From NCBI GenBank assembly GCA_963680875.1, contig OY804580.1, positions 113,835,534-113,899,533 of the forward strand: a DNA stretch of 64,000 nucleotides, read 5' to 3'. The notes under the pieces were generated by a model. That model saw only the letters and a list, made by a program, of their open reading frames with translations, ran no database searches and was not told where the DNA came from. The translations under genes and the position numbers were made by a program. Origin of the DNA: Bathymodiolus brooksi. Lineage: Eukaryota; Mollusca; Bivalvia; Mytilida; Modiolidae. Of the stretch, positions 22,996 through 35,574 are shown piece by piece; position 1 is the stretch's first letter; each line of letters starts with the position of its first letter.

Positions 22996-25900
22996 TAACG
23001 AAGGGCTCCAGAAATAAAAACTAAACATATATATTAAGCAGAGACCCCTGCGCACATATTTGTTAAGGTATTTGGTTATTCGGGCCGCCATGGGGACAGG
23101 CAGGGGGTGAAAACATAGGTAAACCGTTTTATTTTAACCTACCGCCGGACATTGGTTTTACATTATTTAATCCAATCAAGGGGCGTATAGACAGTCTTAC
23201 TGTATATATTTATAAAGCAGAGACATGTACAAACATATTGAGGTATAATACATGTATGTCAAGCTATCCTGGAGACCGGAAGTGGACGAAAATTGAGCCA
23301 TAATGGTTGTACAGCCGATAATTTGACCTACCCGACCATGGTTTTTTACTTCTACCGCCGGACATTGGTTTTACATTATTTACTCCAATCAAGGGGCTTA
23401 TAGACAGTCTTACTGTATATATTTATAAAGCAGAGACATGTACAAACATTTTGAGGTATAATACATGTATGTCAAGCTATCCTGGAGACCGGAAGTGGAC
23501 GACAATTGAACCATAATGGTTGTACAGCCGGCAATTTTGACCTACCCGACCATTGTTTTTTACTTCTTACTTGGTCCACAGGTCCTATGGAATGATCTAC
23601 GGGGAATAGTTATCAAGCAGAGGCATTGACAAACGTTTTGAGGTATCATACATGTAGATCAAGCCTCCCTGAGGACCGGAAGTTGCCTATTACGGAGCTA
23701 AAATGGGATGCCAGGACCGTGACGGATATTCCGCGTAATAACGCATATTGGTTTTTCGCATTTTTCTGGCTAACGAAGGGCTCCAGAAATAAAAACTAAA
23801 CATATATATTAAGCAGAGACCCCTGCGCACATATTTTTTAAGGTATTTGGTTATTCGGGCCGCCATGGGGACCGGAAGGGGGGGGGGAAACATAGGTAAA
23901 CCGTTTTATTTTAACCTACCGCCGGACATTGGTTTTACATTATTTACTCCAATCAAGGGGCGTATAGACAGTCTTACTGTATATATTTATAAAGCAGAGA
24001 CATGTACAAACATTTTGAGGTATAATACATGTATGTCAAGCTATCCTGGAGACCGGAAGTGGACGACAATTGAACCATAATGGTTGTACAGCCGGCAATT
24101 TTGACCTACCCGACCATGGTTTATTACTTCTGACTTGGTCCACAGGTCCTATGGAATGATCTACGGGGAATAGTTATCAAGCAGAGGCATTGACAAACGT
24201 TTTGAGGTATCATACATGTAGATCAAGCCTCCCTGAGGACCGGAAGTTGCCTATTACGGAGCTAAAATGGGATGCCAGGACCGTGACGGACATTCCGGGT
24301 AATAACGCATATTGGTTTTTCGCATTTTTTTGGCTAACTAAGGGCTCCAGAAATAAAAACTAAACATATATATTAAGCAGAGACCCCTGCGCACATATTT
24401 GTTAAGGTATTTGGTTATTCGGGCCGCCATGGGGACCGGCAGGGGGTGAAAACATTTGGGAAACCGTTTTATTTTAACCTACCGCCGGACATTGGTTTTA
24501 CATTATTTACTCCAATCAAGGGGCGTATAGACAGTCTTACTGTATATATTTATAAAGCAGAGACATGTACAAACATTTTGAGGTATAATACATGTATGTC
24601 AAGCTATCCTGGAGACCGGATGTGGACGACAATTGAACCATAATGGTTGTACAGCCGGCAATTTTGACCTACCCGACCATGGTTTTTTACTTCTGACTTG
24701 GTCCACAGGTCCTATGGAATGATCTACGGGGAATAGTTATCAAGCAGAGGCATTGACAGACGTTTTGAGGTATCACACATGTAGATCAAGCCTCCCTGAG
24801 GACCGGCAGGTGCCTATTACGGAGCTAAAATGGGATGCCAGGACCGTGACGGATATTCCGGGTAATAACGCATATTGGTTTTTCGCATTTTCTGGCTAAC
24901 GAAGGGCTCCAGAAATAAAAACTAAACATATATATTAAGCAGAGACCCCTGCGCACATATTTGTTAAGGTATTTGGTTATTCGGGCCGCCATGGGGACAG
25001 GCAGGGGGTGAAAACATAGGTAAACCGTTTTATTTTAACCTACCGCCGGACATTGGTTTTACATTATTTAATCCAATCAAGGGGCGTATAGACAGTCTTA
25101 CTGTATATATTTATAAAGCAGAGACATGTACAAACATATTGAGGTATAATACATGTATGTCAAGCTATCCTGGAGACCGGAAGTGGACGAAAATTGAGCC
25201 ATAATGGTTGTACAGCCGATAATTTGACCTACCCGACCATGGTTTTTTACTTCTACCGCCGGACATTGGTTTTACATTATTTACTCCAATCAAGGGGCTT
25301 ATAGACAGTCTTACTGTATATATTTATAAAGCAGAGACATGTACAAACATTTTGAGGTATAATACATGTATGTCAAGCTATCCTGGAGACCGGAAGTGGA
25401 CGACAATTGAACCATAATGGTTGTACAGCCGGCAATTTTGACCTACCCGACCATTGTTTTTTACTTCTTACTTGGTCCACAGGTCCTATGGAATGATCTA
25501 CGGGGAATAGTTATCAAGCAGAGGCATTGACAAACGTTTTGAGGTATCATACATGTAGATCAAGCCTCCCTGAGGACCGGAAGTTGCCTATTACGGAGCT
25601 AAAATGGGATGCCAGGACCGTGACGGATATTCCGCGTAATAACGCATATTGGTTTTTCGCATTTTTCTGGCTAACGAAGGGCTCCAGAAATAAAAACTAA
25701 ACATATATATTAAGCAGAGACCCCTGCGCACATATTTTTTAAGGTATTTGGTTATTCGGGCCGCCATGGGGACCGGAAGGGGGGGGGAAAACATAGGTAA
25801 ACCGTTTTATTTTAACCTACCGCCGGACATTGGTTTTACATTATTTACTCCAATCAAGGGGCGTATAGACAGTCTTACTGTATATATTTATAAAGCAGAG

Positions 25901-26040
25901 ACATGTACAAACATTTTGAGGTATAATACATGTATGTCAAGCTATCCTGGAGACCGGAAGTGGACGACAATTGAACCATAATGGTTGTACAGCCGGCAAT
26001 TTTGACCTACCCGACCATGGTTTATTACTTCTGACTTGGT
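21190..26040 (+). repeat. 1901-bp satellite ladder, about 2.5 copies
   Basis: Features recur at 1901-bp intervals: the ACATTTGGGAAACC monomer at 22545 and 24446, the GGGGACAGGCAGG variant at 23094 and 24995, the chimeric junction at 21454, 23355 and 25256. The 1901 bp correspond to three 562-bp units plus one chimeric unit. It overlaps the end of the second 5133-bp block, so it formed from that block's right part. Confidence 0.8.
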
Positions 26041-29000
26041 ACACAGGTCCTATGGAATGATCTACGGGGAATAGTTATCAAGCAGAGGCATTGACAAACG
26101 TTTTGAGGTATCATACATGTAGATCAAGCCTTCCTGAGGACCGGAAGTTGCCTATTACGGAGCTAAAATGGGATGCCAGGACCGTGACGGATATTCCGGG
26201 TAATAACGCATATTGGTTTTTCGCATTTTTCTGGCTAACGAAGGGCTCCAGAAATAAAAACTAAACATATATATTAAGCAGAGAGCCCTGCGCACATATT
26301 TGTTAAGGTATTTGGTTATTCGGGCCGCCATGGGGACCGGCAGGGAGTGAAAACATAGGTAAACCGTTTTATTTTAACCTACCGTCGGACATTGGTTTTA
26401 CATTATTTACTCCAATCAAGGGGCGTATAGACAGTCTTACTGTATATATTTATAAAGCAGAGACATGTACAAACATTTTGAGGTATAATACATGTATGTC
26501 AAGCTATCCTGGAGACCGGAAGTGGACGACAATTGAACCATAATGGTTGTACAGCCGGCAATTTTGACCTACCCGACCATGGTTTTTTACTTCTTACTTG
26601 GTCCACAGGTCCTATGGAATGATCTACGGGGAATAGTTATCAAGCGGAGGCATTGACAAACGTTTTGAGGTATCATACATGTAGATCAAGCCTCCCTGAG
26701 GACCGGAAGTTGCCTATTACGGAGCTAAAATGGGATGCCAGGACCGTGACGGATATTCCGGGTAATAACGCATATTGGTTTTTCGCATTTTTCTGGCTAA
26801 CGAAGGGCTCCAGAAATAAAAACTAAACATATATATTAAGCAGAGACCCCTGCGCACATATTTGTTAAGGTATTTGGTTATTCGGGCCGCCATGGGGACC
26901 GGAAGGGGGGGGGGAAACATAGGTAAACCGTTTTATTTTAACCTACCGCCGGACATTGGTTTTACATTATTTACTCCAATCAAGGGGCGTATAGACAGTC
27001 TTACTGTATATATTTATAAAGCAGAGACATGTACAAACATTTTGAGGTATAATACATGTATGTCAAGCTATCCTGGAGACCGGAAGTGGACGACAATTGA
27101 ACCATAATGGTTGTACAGCCGGCAATTTTGACCTACCCGACCATGGTTTATTACTTCTGACTTGGTCCTCAGGTCCTATGGAATGATCTACGGGGAATAG
27201 TTATCAAGCAGAGGCATTGACAAACGTTTTGAGGTATCATACATGTAGATCAAGCCTTCCTGAGGACCGGAAGTTGCCTATTACGGAGCTAAAATGGGAT
27301 GCCAGGACCGTGACGGATATTCCGGGTAATAACGCATATTGGTTTTTCGCATTTTTCTGGCTAACGAAGGGCTCCAGAAATAAAAACTAAACATATATAT
27401 TAAGCAGAGACCCCTGCGCACATATTTGTTAAGGTATTTGGTTATTCGCGCCGCCATGGGGACCGGCAGGGGGTGAAAACATAGGTAAACCGTTTTATTT
27501 TAACCTACCGCCGGACATTGGTTTTACATTATTTACTCCAATCAAGGGGCGTATAGACAGTCTTACTGTATATATTTATAAAGCAGAGACATGTACAAAC
27601 ATATTGAGGTATAATACATGTATGTCAAGCTATCCTGGAGACCGGAAGTGGACGAAAATTGAGCCATAATGGTTGTACAGCCGATAATTTGACCTACCCG
27701 ACCATGGTTTTTTACTTCTACCGCCGGACATTGGTTTTACATTATTTACTCCAATCAAGGGGCTTATAGACAGTCTTACTGTATATATTTATAAAGCAGA
27801 GACATGTACAAACATTTTGAGGTATAATACATGTATGTCAAGCTATCCTGGAGACCGGAAGTGGACGACAATTGAACCATAACGGTTGTACAGCCGGCAA
27901 TTTTGACCTACCCGACCATGGTTTTTTACTTCTTACTTGGTCCACAGGTCCTATGGAATGATCTACGGGGAATAGTTATCAAGCAGAGGCATTGACAAAC
28001 GTTTTGAGGTATCATACATGTAGATCAAGCCTTCCTGAGGACCGGAAGTTGCCTATTACGGAGCTAAAATGGGATGCCAGGACCGTGACGGATATTCCGC
28101 GTAATAACGCATATTGGTTTTTCGCATTTTTCTGGCTAACGAAGGGCTCCAGAAATAAAAACTAAACATATATATTAAGCAGAGACCCCTGCGCACATAT
28201 TTTTTAAGGTATTTGGTTATTCGGGCCGCCATGGGGACCGGAAGGGGGGGGGAAACATAGGTAAACCGTTTTATTTTAACCTACCGCCGGACATTGGTTT
28301 TACATTATTTACTCCAATCAAGGGGCGTATAGACAGTCTTACTGTATATATTTATAAAGCAGAGACATGTACAAACATTTTGAGGTATAATACATGTATG
28401 TCAAGCTATCCTGGAGACCGGAAGTGGACGACAATTGAACCATAATGGTTGTACAGCCGGCAATTTTGACCTACCCGACCATGGTTTATTACTTCTGACT
28501 TGGTCCACAGGTCCTATGGAATGATCTACGGGGAATAGTTATCAAGCAGAGGCATTGACAAACGTTTTGAGGTATCATACATGTAGATCAAGCCTTCCTG
28601 AGGACCGGAAGTTGCCTATTACGGAGCTAAAATGGGATGCCAGGACCGTGACGGATATTCCGGGTAATAACGCATATTGGTTTTTCGCATTTTTCTGGCT
28701 AACGAAGGGCTCCAGAAATAAAAACTAAACATATATATTAAGCAGAGAGCCCTGCGCACATATTTGTTAAGGTATTTGGTTATTCGGGCCGCCATGGGGA
28801 CCGGCAGGGAGTGAAAACATAGGTAAACCGTTTTATTTTAACCTACCGTCGGACATTGGTTTTACATTATTTACTCCAATCAAGGGGCGTATAGACAGTC
28901 TTACTGTATATATTTATAAAGCAGAGACATGTACAAACATTTTGAGGTATAATACATGTATGTCAAGCTATCCTGGAGACCGGAAGTGGACGACAATTGA

Positions 29001-30769
29001 ACCATAATGGTTGTACAGCCGGCAATTTTGACCTACCCGACCATGGTTTTTTACTTCTTACTTGGTCCACAGGTCCTATGGAATGATCTACGGGGAATAG
29101 TTATCAAGCGGAGGCATTGACAAACGTTTTGAGGTATCATACATGTAGATCAAGCCTCCCTGAGGACCGGAAGTTGCCTATTATGGAGCTAAAATGGGAT
29201 GCCAGGACCGTGACGGATATTCCGGGTAATAACGCATATTGGTTTTTCGCATTTTCCTGGCTAACGAAGGGCTCCAGAAATAAAAACTAAACATATATAT
29301 TAAGCAGAGACCCCTGCGCACATATTTTTTAAGGTATTTGGTTATTCGGGCCGCCATGGGGACCGGAAGGAGGGGGGGAAACATAGGTAAACCGTTTTAT
29401 TTTAACCTACCGCCGGACATTGGTTTTACATTATTTACTCCAATCAAGGGGCGTATAGACAGTCTTACTGTATATATTTATAAAGCAGAGACATGTACAA
29501 ACATTTTGAGGTATAATACATGTATGTCAAGCTATCCTGGAGACCGGAAGTGGACGACAATTGAGCCATAATGGTTGTACAGCCGGCAATTTTGACCTAC
29601 CCGACCATGGTGTTTTACTTCTGACTTGGTTCAGAGGTCCTATGGAATGATCTATGGGGAATAGTTATCAAGCGGAGGCATTGACAAACGTTTTGAGGTA
29701 TCATACATGTAGATCAAGCCTTCCTGAGGACCGGAAGTTGCCTATTACGGAGCTAAAATGGGATGCCAGGACCGTGACGGATATTCCGGGTAATAACGCA
29801 TATTGGTTTTTCGCATTTTTCTGGCTAACGAAGGGCTCCAGAAATAAAAACTAAACATATATATTAAGCAGAGAGCCCTGCGCACATATTTGTTAAGGTA
29901 TTTGGTTATTCGGGCCGCCATGGGGACCGGCAGGGAGTGAAAACATAGGTAAACCGTTTTATTTTAACCTACCGTCGGACATTGGTTTTACATTATTTAC
30001 TCCAATCAAGGGGCGTATAGACAGTCTTACTGTATATATTTATAAAGCAGAGACATGTACAAACATTTTGAGGTATAATACATGTATGTCAAGCTATCCT
30101 GGAGACCGGAAGTGGACGACAATTGAACCATAATGGTTGTACAGCCGGCAATTTTGACCTACCCGACCATGGTTTTTTACTTCTTACTTGGTCCACAGGT
30201 CCTATGGAATGATCTACGGGGAATAGTTATCAAGCGGAGGCATTGACAAACGTTTTGAGGTATCATACATGTAGATCAAGCCTCCCTGAGGACCGGAAGT
30301 TGCCTATTATGGAGCTAAAATGGGATGCCAGGACCGTGACGGATATTCCGGGTAATAACGCATATTGGTTTTTCGCATTTTCCTGGCTAACGAAGGGCTC
30401 CAGAAATAAAAACTAAACATATATATTAAGCAGAGACCCCTGCGCACATATTTTTTAAGGTATTTGGTTATTCGGGCCGCCATGGGGACCGGAAGGGGGG
30501 GGGGAAACATAGGTAAACCGTTTTATTTTAACCTACCGCCGGACATTGGTTTTACATTATTTACTCCAATCAAGGGGCGTATAGACAGTCTTACTGTATA
30601 TATTTATAAAGCAGAGACATGTACAAACATTTTGAGGTATAATACATGTATGTCAAGCTATCCTGGAGACCGGAAGTGGACGACAATTGAGCCATAATGG
30701 TTGTACAGCCGGCAATTTTGACCTACCCGACCATGGTGTTTTACTTCTGACTTGGTTCAGAGGTCCTAT

Positions 30770-33700
30770 GGAATGATCTATGGGGAATAGTTATCAAGCA
30801 GAGGCGTTGACAAACGTTTTGAGGTATCATACATCTAGATCAAGCCTCCCTGAGGACCGGAAGTTGCCTATTACGGAGCTAAAATGGGATGCCAGGACCG
30901 TGACGGATATTCCGGGTAATAACGCATATTGGTTTTTCGCATTTTTCTGGCTAACGAAGGGCTCCAGAAATAAAAACTAAACATATATATTAAGCAGAGA
31001 CCCCTGCGCACATATTTGTTAAGGTATTTGGTTATTCGGGCCGCCATGGGGACCGGAAGGGGGTGAAAACATAGGTAAACCGTTTTATTTTAACCTACCG
31101 CCGGACATTGGTTTTACATTATTTACTCCAATCAAGGGGCGTATAGACAGTCTTACTGTATATATTTATAAAGCTGAGACATGTACAAACATTTTGAGGT
31201 ATAATACATGTATGTCAAGCTATCCTGGAGACCGGAAGTGGACGACAATTGAGCCATAATGGTTGTACAGCCGGCAATTTTGACCTACCCGACCATGGTG
31301 TTTTACTTCTGACTTGGTCCACAGGTCCTATGGAATGATCTACGGGGAATAGTTATCAAGCAGAGGCATTGACAAACGTTTTGAGGTATCATACATGTAG
31401 ATCAAGCCTTCCTGAGGACCGGAAGTTGCCTATTACGGAGCTAAAATGGGATGCCAGGACCGTGACGGATATTCCGGGTAATAACGCATATTGGTTTTTC
31501 GCATTTTTCTGGCTAACGAAGGGCTCCAGAAATAAAAACTAAACATATATATTAAGCAGAGATCCCTGGGCACATATTTGTTAAGGTATTTGGTTATTCG
31601 GGCCGCCATGGGGACCGGCAGGGGGTGAAAACATAGGTAAACCGTTTTATTTTAACCTACCGCCGGACATTGGTTTTACATTATTTACTCCAATCAAGGG
31701 GCGTATAGACAGTCTTACTGTATATATTTATAAAGCTGAGACATGTACAAACATTTTGAGGTATAATACATGTATGTCAAGCTATCCTGGAGACCGGAAG
31801 TGGACGACAATTGAGCCATAATGGTTGTACAGCCGGCAATTTTGACCTACCCGACCATGGTGTTTTACTTCTGACTTGGTTCAGAGGTCCTATGGAATGA
31901 TCTATGGGGAATAGTTATCAAGCAGAGGCATTGACAAACGTTTTGAGGTATCATACATCTAGATCAAGCCTCCCTGAGGACCGGAAGTTGCCTATTACGG
32001 AGCTAAAATGGGATGCCAGGACCGTGACGGATATTCCGGGTAATAACGCATATTGGTTTTTCGCATTTTTCTGGCTAACGAAGGGCTCCAGAAATAAAAA
32101 CTAAACATATATATTAAGCAGAGACCCCTGCGCACATATTTGTTAAGGTATTTGGTTATTCGGGCCGCCATGGGGACCGGAAGGGGGTGAAAACATAGGT
32201 AAACCGTTTTATTTTAACCTACCGCCGGACATTGGTTTTACATTATTTACTCCAATCAAGGGGCGCATAGACAGTCTTACTGTATATATTTATAAAGCTG
32301 AGACATGTACAAACATTTTGAGGTATAATACATGTATGTCAAGCTATCCTGGAGACCGGAAGTGGACGACAATTGAGCCATAATGGTTGTACAGCCGGCA
32401 ATTTTGACCTACCCGACCATGGTTTTTTACTTCTGACTTGGTCCACAGGTCCTATGGAATGATCTACGGGGAATAGTTATCAAGCAGAGGCATTGACAAA
32501 CGTTTTGAGGTATCATACATGTAGATCAAGCCTTCCTGAGGACCGGAAGTTGCCTATTACGGAGCTAAAATGGGATGCCAGGACCGTGACGGATATTCCG
32601 GGTAATAACGCATATTGGTTTTTCGCATTTTTCTGGCTAACGAAGGGCTCCAGAAATAAAAACTAAACATATATATTAAGCAGAGATCCTTGCGCACATA
32701 TCTGTTAAGGTATTTGGTTATTCGGGCCGCCATGGGGACCGGCAGGGGGTGAAAACATAGGTAAACCGTTTTATTTTAACCTACCGCCGGACATTGGTTT
32801 TACATTATTTACTCCAATCAAGGGGCGTATAGACAGTCTTACTGTATATATTTATAAAGCTGAGACATGTACAAACATTTTGAGGTATAATACATGTATG
32901 TCAAGCTATCCTGGAGACCGGAAGTGGACGACAATTGAGCCATAATGGTTGTACAGCCGGCAATTTTGACCTACCCGACCATGGTGTTTTACTTCTGACT
33001 TGGTTCAGAGGTCCTATGGAATGATCTATGGGGAATAGTTATCAAGCAGAGGCATTGACAAACGTTTTGAGGTATCATACATCTAGATCAAGCCTCCCTG
33101 AGGACCGGAAGTTGCCTATTACGGAGCTAAAATGGGATGCCAGGACCGTGACGGATATTCCGGGTAATAACGCATATTGGTTTTTCGCATTTTTCTGGCT
33201 AACGAAGGGCTCCAGAAATAAAAACTAAACATATATATTAAGCAGAGACCCCTGCGCACATATTTGTTAAGGTATTTGGTTATTCGGGCCGCCATGGGGA
33301 CAGGAAGGGGGTGAAAACATAGGTAAACCGTTTTATTTTAACCTACCGCCGGACATTGGTTTTACATTATTTACTCCAATCAAGGGGCGCATAGACAGTC
33401 TTACTGTATATATTTATAAAGCTGAGACATGTACAAACATTTTGAGGTATAATACATGTATGTCAAGCTATCCTGGAGACCGGAAGTGGACGACAATTGA
33501 GCCATAATGGTTGTACAGCCGGCAATTTTGACCTACCCGACCATGGTTTTTTACTTCTGACTTGGTCCACAGGTCCTATGGAATGATCTACGGGGAATAG
33601 TTATCAAGCAGAGGCATTGACAAACGTTTTGAGGTATCATACATGTAGATCAAGCCTTCCTGAGGACCGGAAGTTGCCTATTACGGAGCTAAAATGGGAT

Positions 33701-34070
33701 GCCAGGACCGTGACGGATATTCCGGGTAATAACGCATATTGGTTTTTCGCATTTTTCTGGCTAACGAAGGGCTCCAGAAATAAAAACTAAACATATATAT
33801 TAAGCAGAGATCCCTGTGCACATATTTGTTAAGGTATTTGGTTATTCGGGCCGCCATGGGGGACCGGTAGGGGGTGAAAACATGGGTAAACCGTTTTATT
33901 TTAACCTACCGCCGGACATTGGTTTTACATTATTTACTCCAATCAAGGGCCGTATAGACAGTCTTACTGTATATATTTATAAAGCAGAGACATGTACAAA
34001 CATTTTGAGGTATAATACATGTATGTCAATCTATCCTGGAGACCGGAAGTGGACGACAATTGAACCATAA
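30770..34070 (+). repeat. 1124-bp satellite ladder (paired trimers), about three copies
   Basis: Alternating trimers are distinguishable: B monomers with CATACATCTAGATCAAGC (instead of CATGTAGATC) occur at 30780, 31904 and 33028, while the intervening B monomers keep CATGTAGATCAAGCCTTCC. The paired unit is 1124 bp, that is a six-monomer repeat. A private AAAGCTGAGACATG variant of monomer A marks the same stretch. Confidence 0.8.
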
Positions 34071-35574
34071 TGGTTGTACAGCCGACAATTTTGACATACC
34101 CGACCATGGTTTTTTACTTCTGACTTGGTTCAGAGGTCCTATGGAATGATCTATGGGGAATAGTTATCAAGCAGAGGCATTGACAAACGTTTTGAGGTAT
34201 CATACATGTAGATCAAGCCTCCCTGAGGACCGGAAGCTGCCTATTACGGAGCTAAAATGGGATGCCAGGACCGTGACGGATATTCCGGGTAATAACGCAT
34301 ATTGGTTTTTCGCATTTTTCTGGCTAACGAAGGGCTCCAGAAATAAAAACTAAACATATATATTAAGCAGAGACCCCTGCGCACATATTTGTTAAGGTAT
34401 TTGGTTATTCGGGCCGCCATGGGGACCGGAAGGGGGTGAAAACATGGGTAAACCGTTTTATTTTAACCTACCGCCGGACATTGGTTTTACATTATTTACT
34501 CCAATCAAGGGGCGTATAGACAGTCTTACTGTATATATTTATAAAGCAGAGACATGTACAAACATTTTGAGGTATAATACATGTATGTCAAGCTATCCTG
34601 GAGACCGGAAGTGGACGACTATTGAGCCATAATGGTTGTACAGCCGGCAATTTTGACCTACACGACCATGGTTTTTTACTTCTGACTTGGTCCACAGGTC
34701 CTATGGAATGATCTACGGGGAATAGTTATCAAGCAGAGGCATTGACAAACGTTTTGAGGTATCATACATGTAGATCAAGCCTTCCTGAGGACCGGAAGTT
34801 GCCTATTACGGAGCTAAAATGGGATGCCAGGACCGTGACGGATATTCAGGTAATAACGCATATTGGTTTTTCGCATTTTTCTGGCTAACGAAGGGCTCCA
34901 GAAATAAAAACTAAACATATATATTAAGCAGAGACCCCTGCGCACATATTTGTTAAGGTATTTGGTTATTCGGGCCGCCATGGGGACCGGAAGGGGGTGA
35001 AAACATAGGTAAACCGTTTTATTTTAACCTACCGCCGGACATTGGTTTTACATTATTTACTCCAATCAAGGGGCGTATAGACAGTCTTAATGTATATATT
35101 TATAAAGCAGAGACATGTACAAACATTTTGAGGTATAATACATGTATGTCAAGCTATCCTGGAGACCGGAAGTGGACGACAATTGAGCCATAATGATTGT
35201 ACAGCCGGCAATTTTGACCTACCCGACCATGGTTTTTTACTTCTGACTTGGTCCACAGGTCCTATGGAATGATCTACGGGGAATAGTTATCAAGCAGAGG
35301 CATTGACAAACGTTTTGAGGTATCATACATGTAGATCAAGCCTTCCTGAGGACCGTAAGTTGCCTATTACGGAGCTAAAATGGGATGCCAGGACCGTGAC
35401 GGATATTCAGCGTAATAACGCATATTGGTTTTTCGCATTTTTCTGGCTAACGAAGGGCTCCAGAAATAAAAACTAAACATATATATTAAGCAGAGACCCC
35501 TGCGCACATATTTGTTAAGGTATTTGGTTATTCGGGCCGCCATGGGGACCGGAAGGGGGTGAAAACATAGGTAA

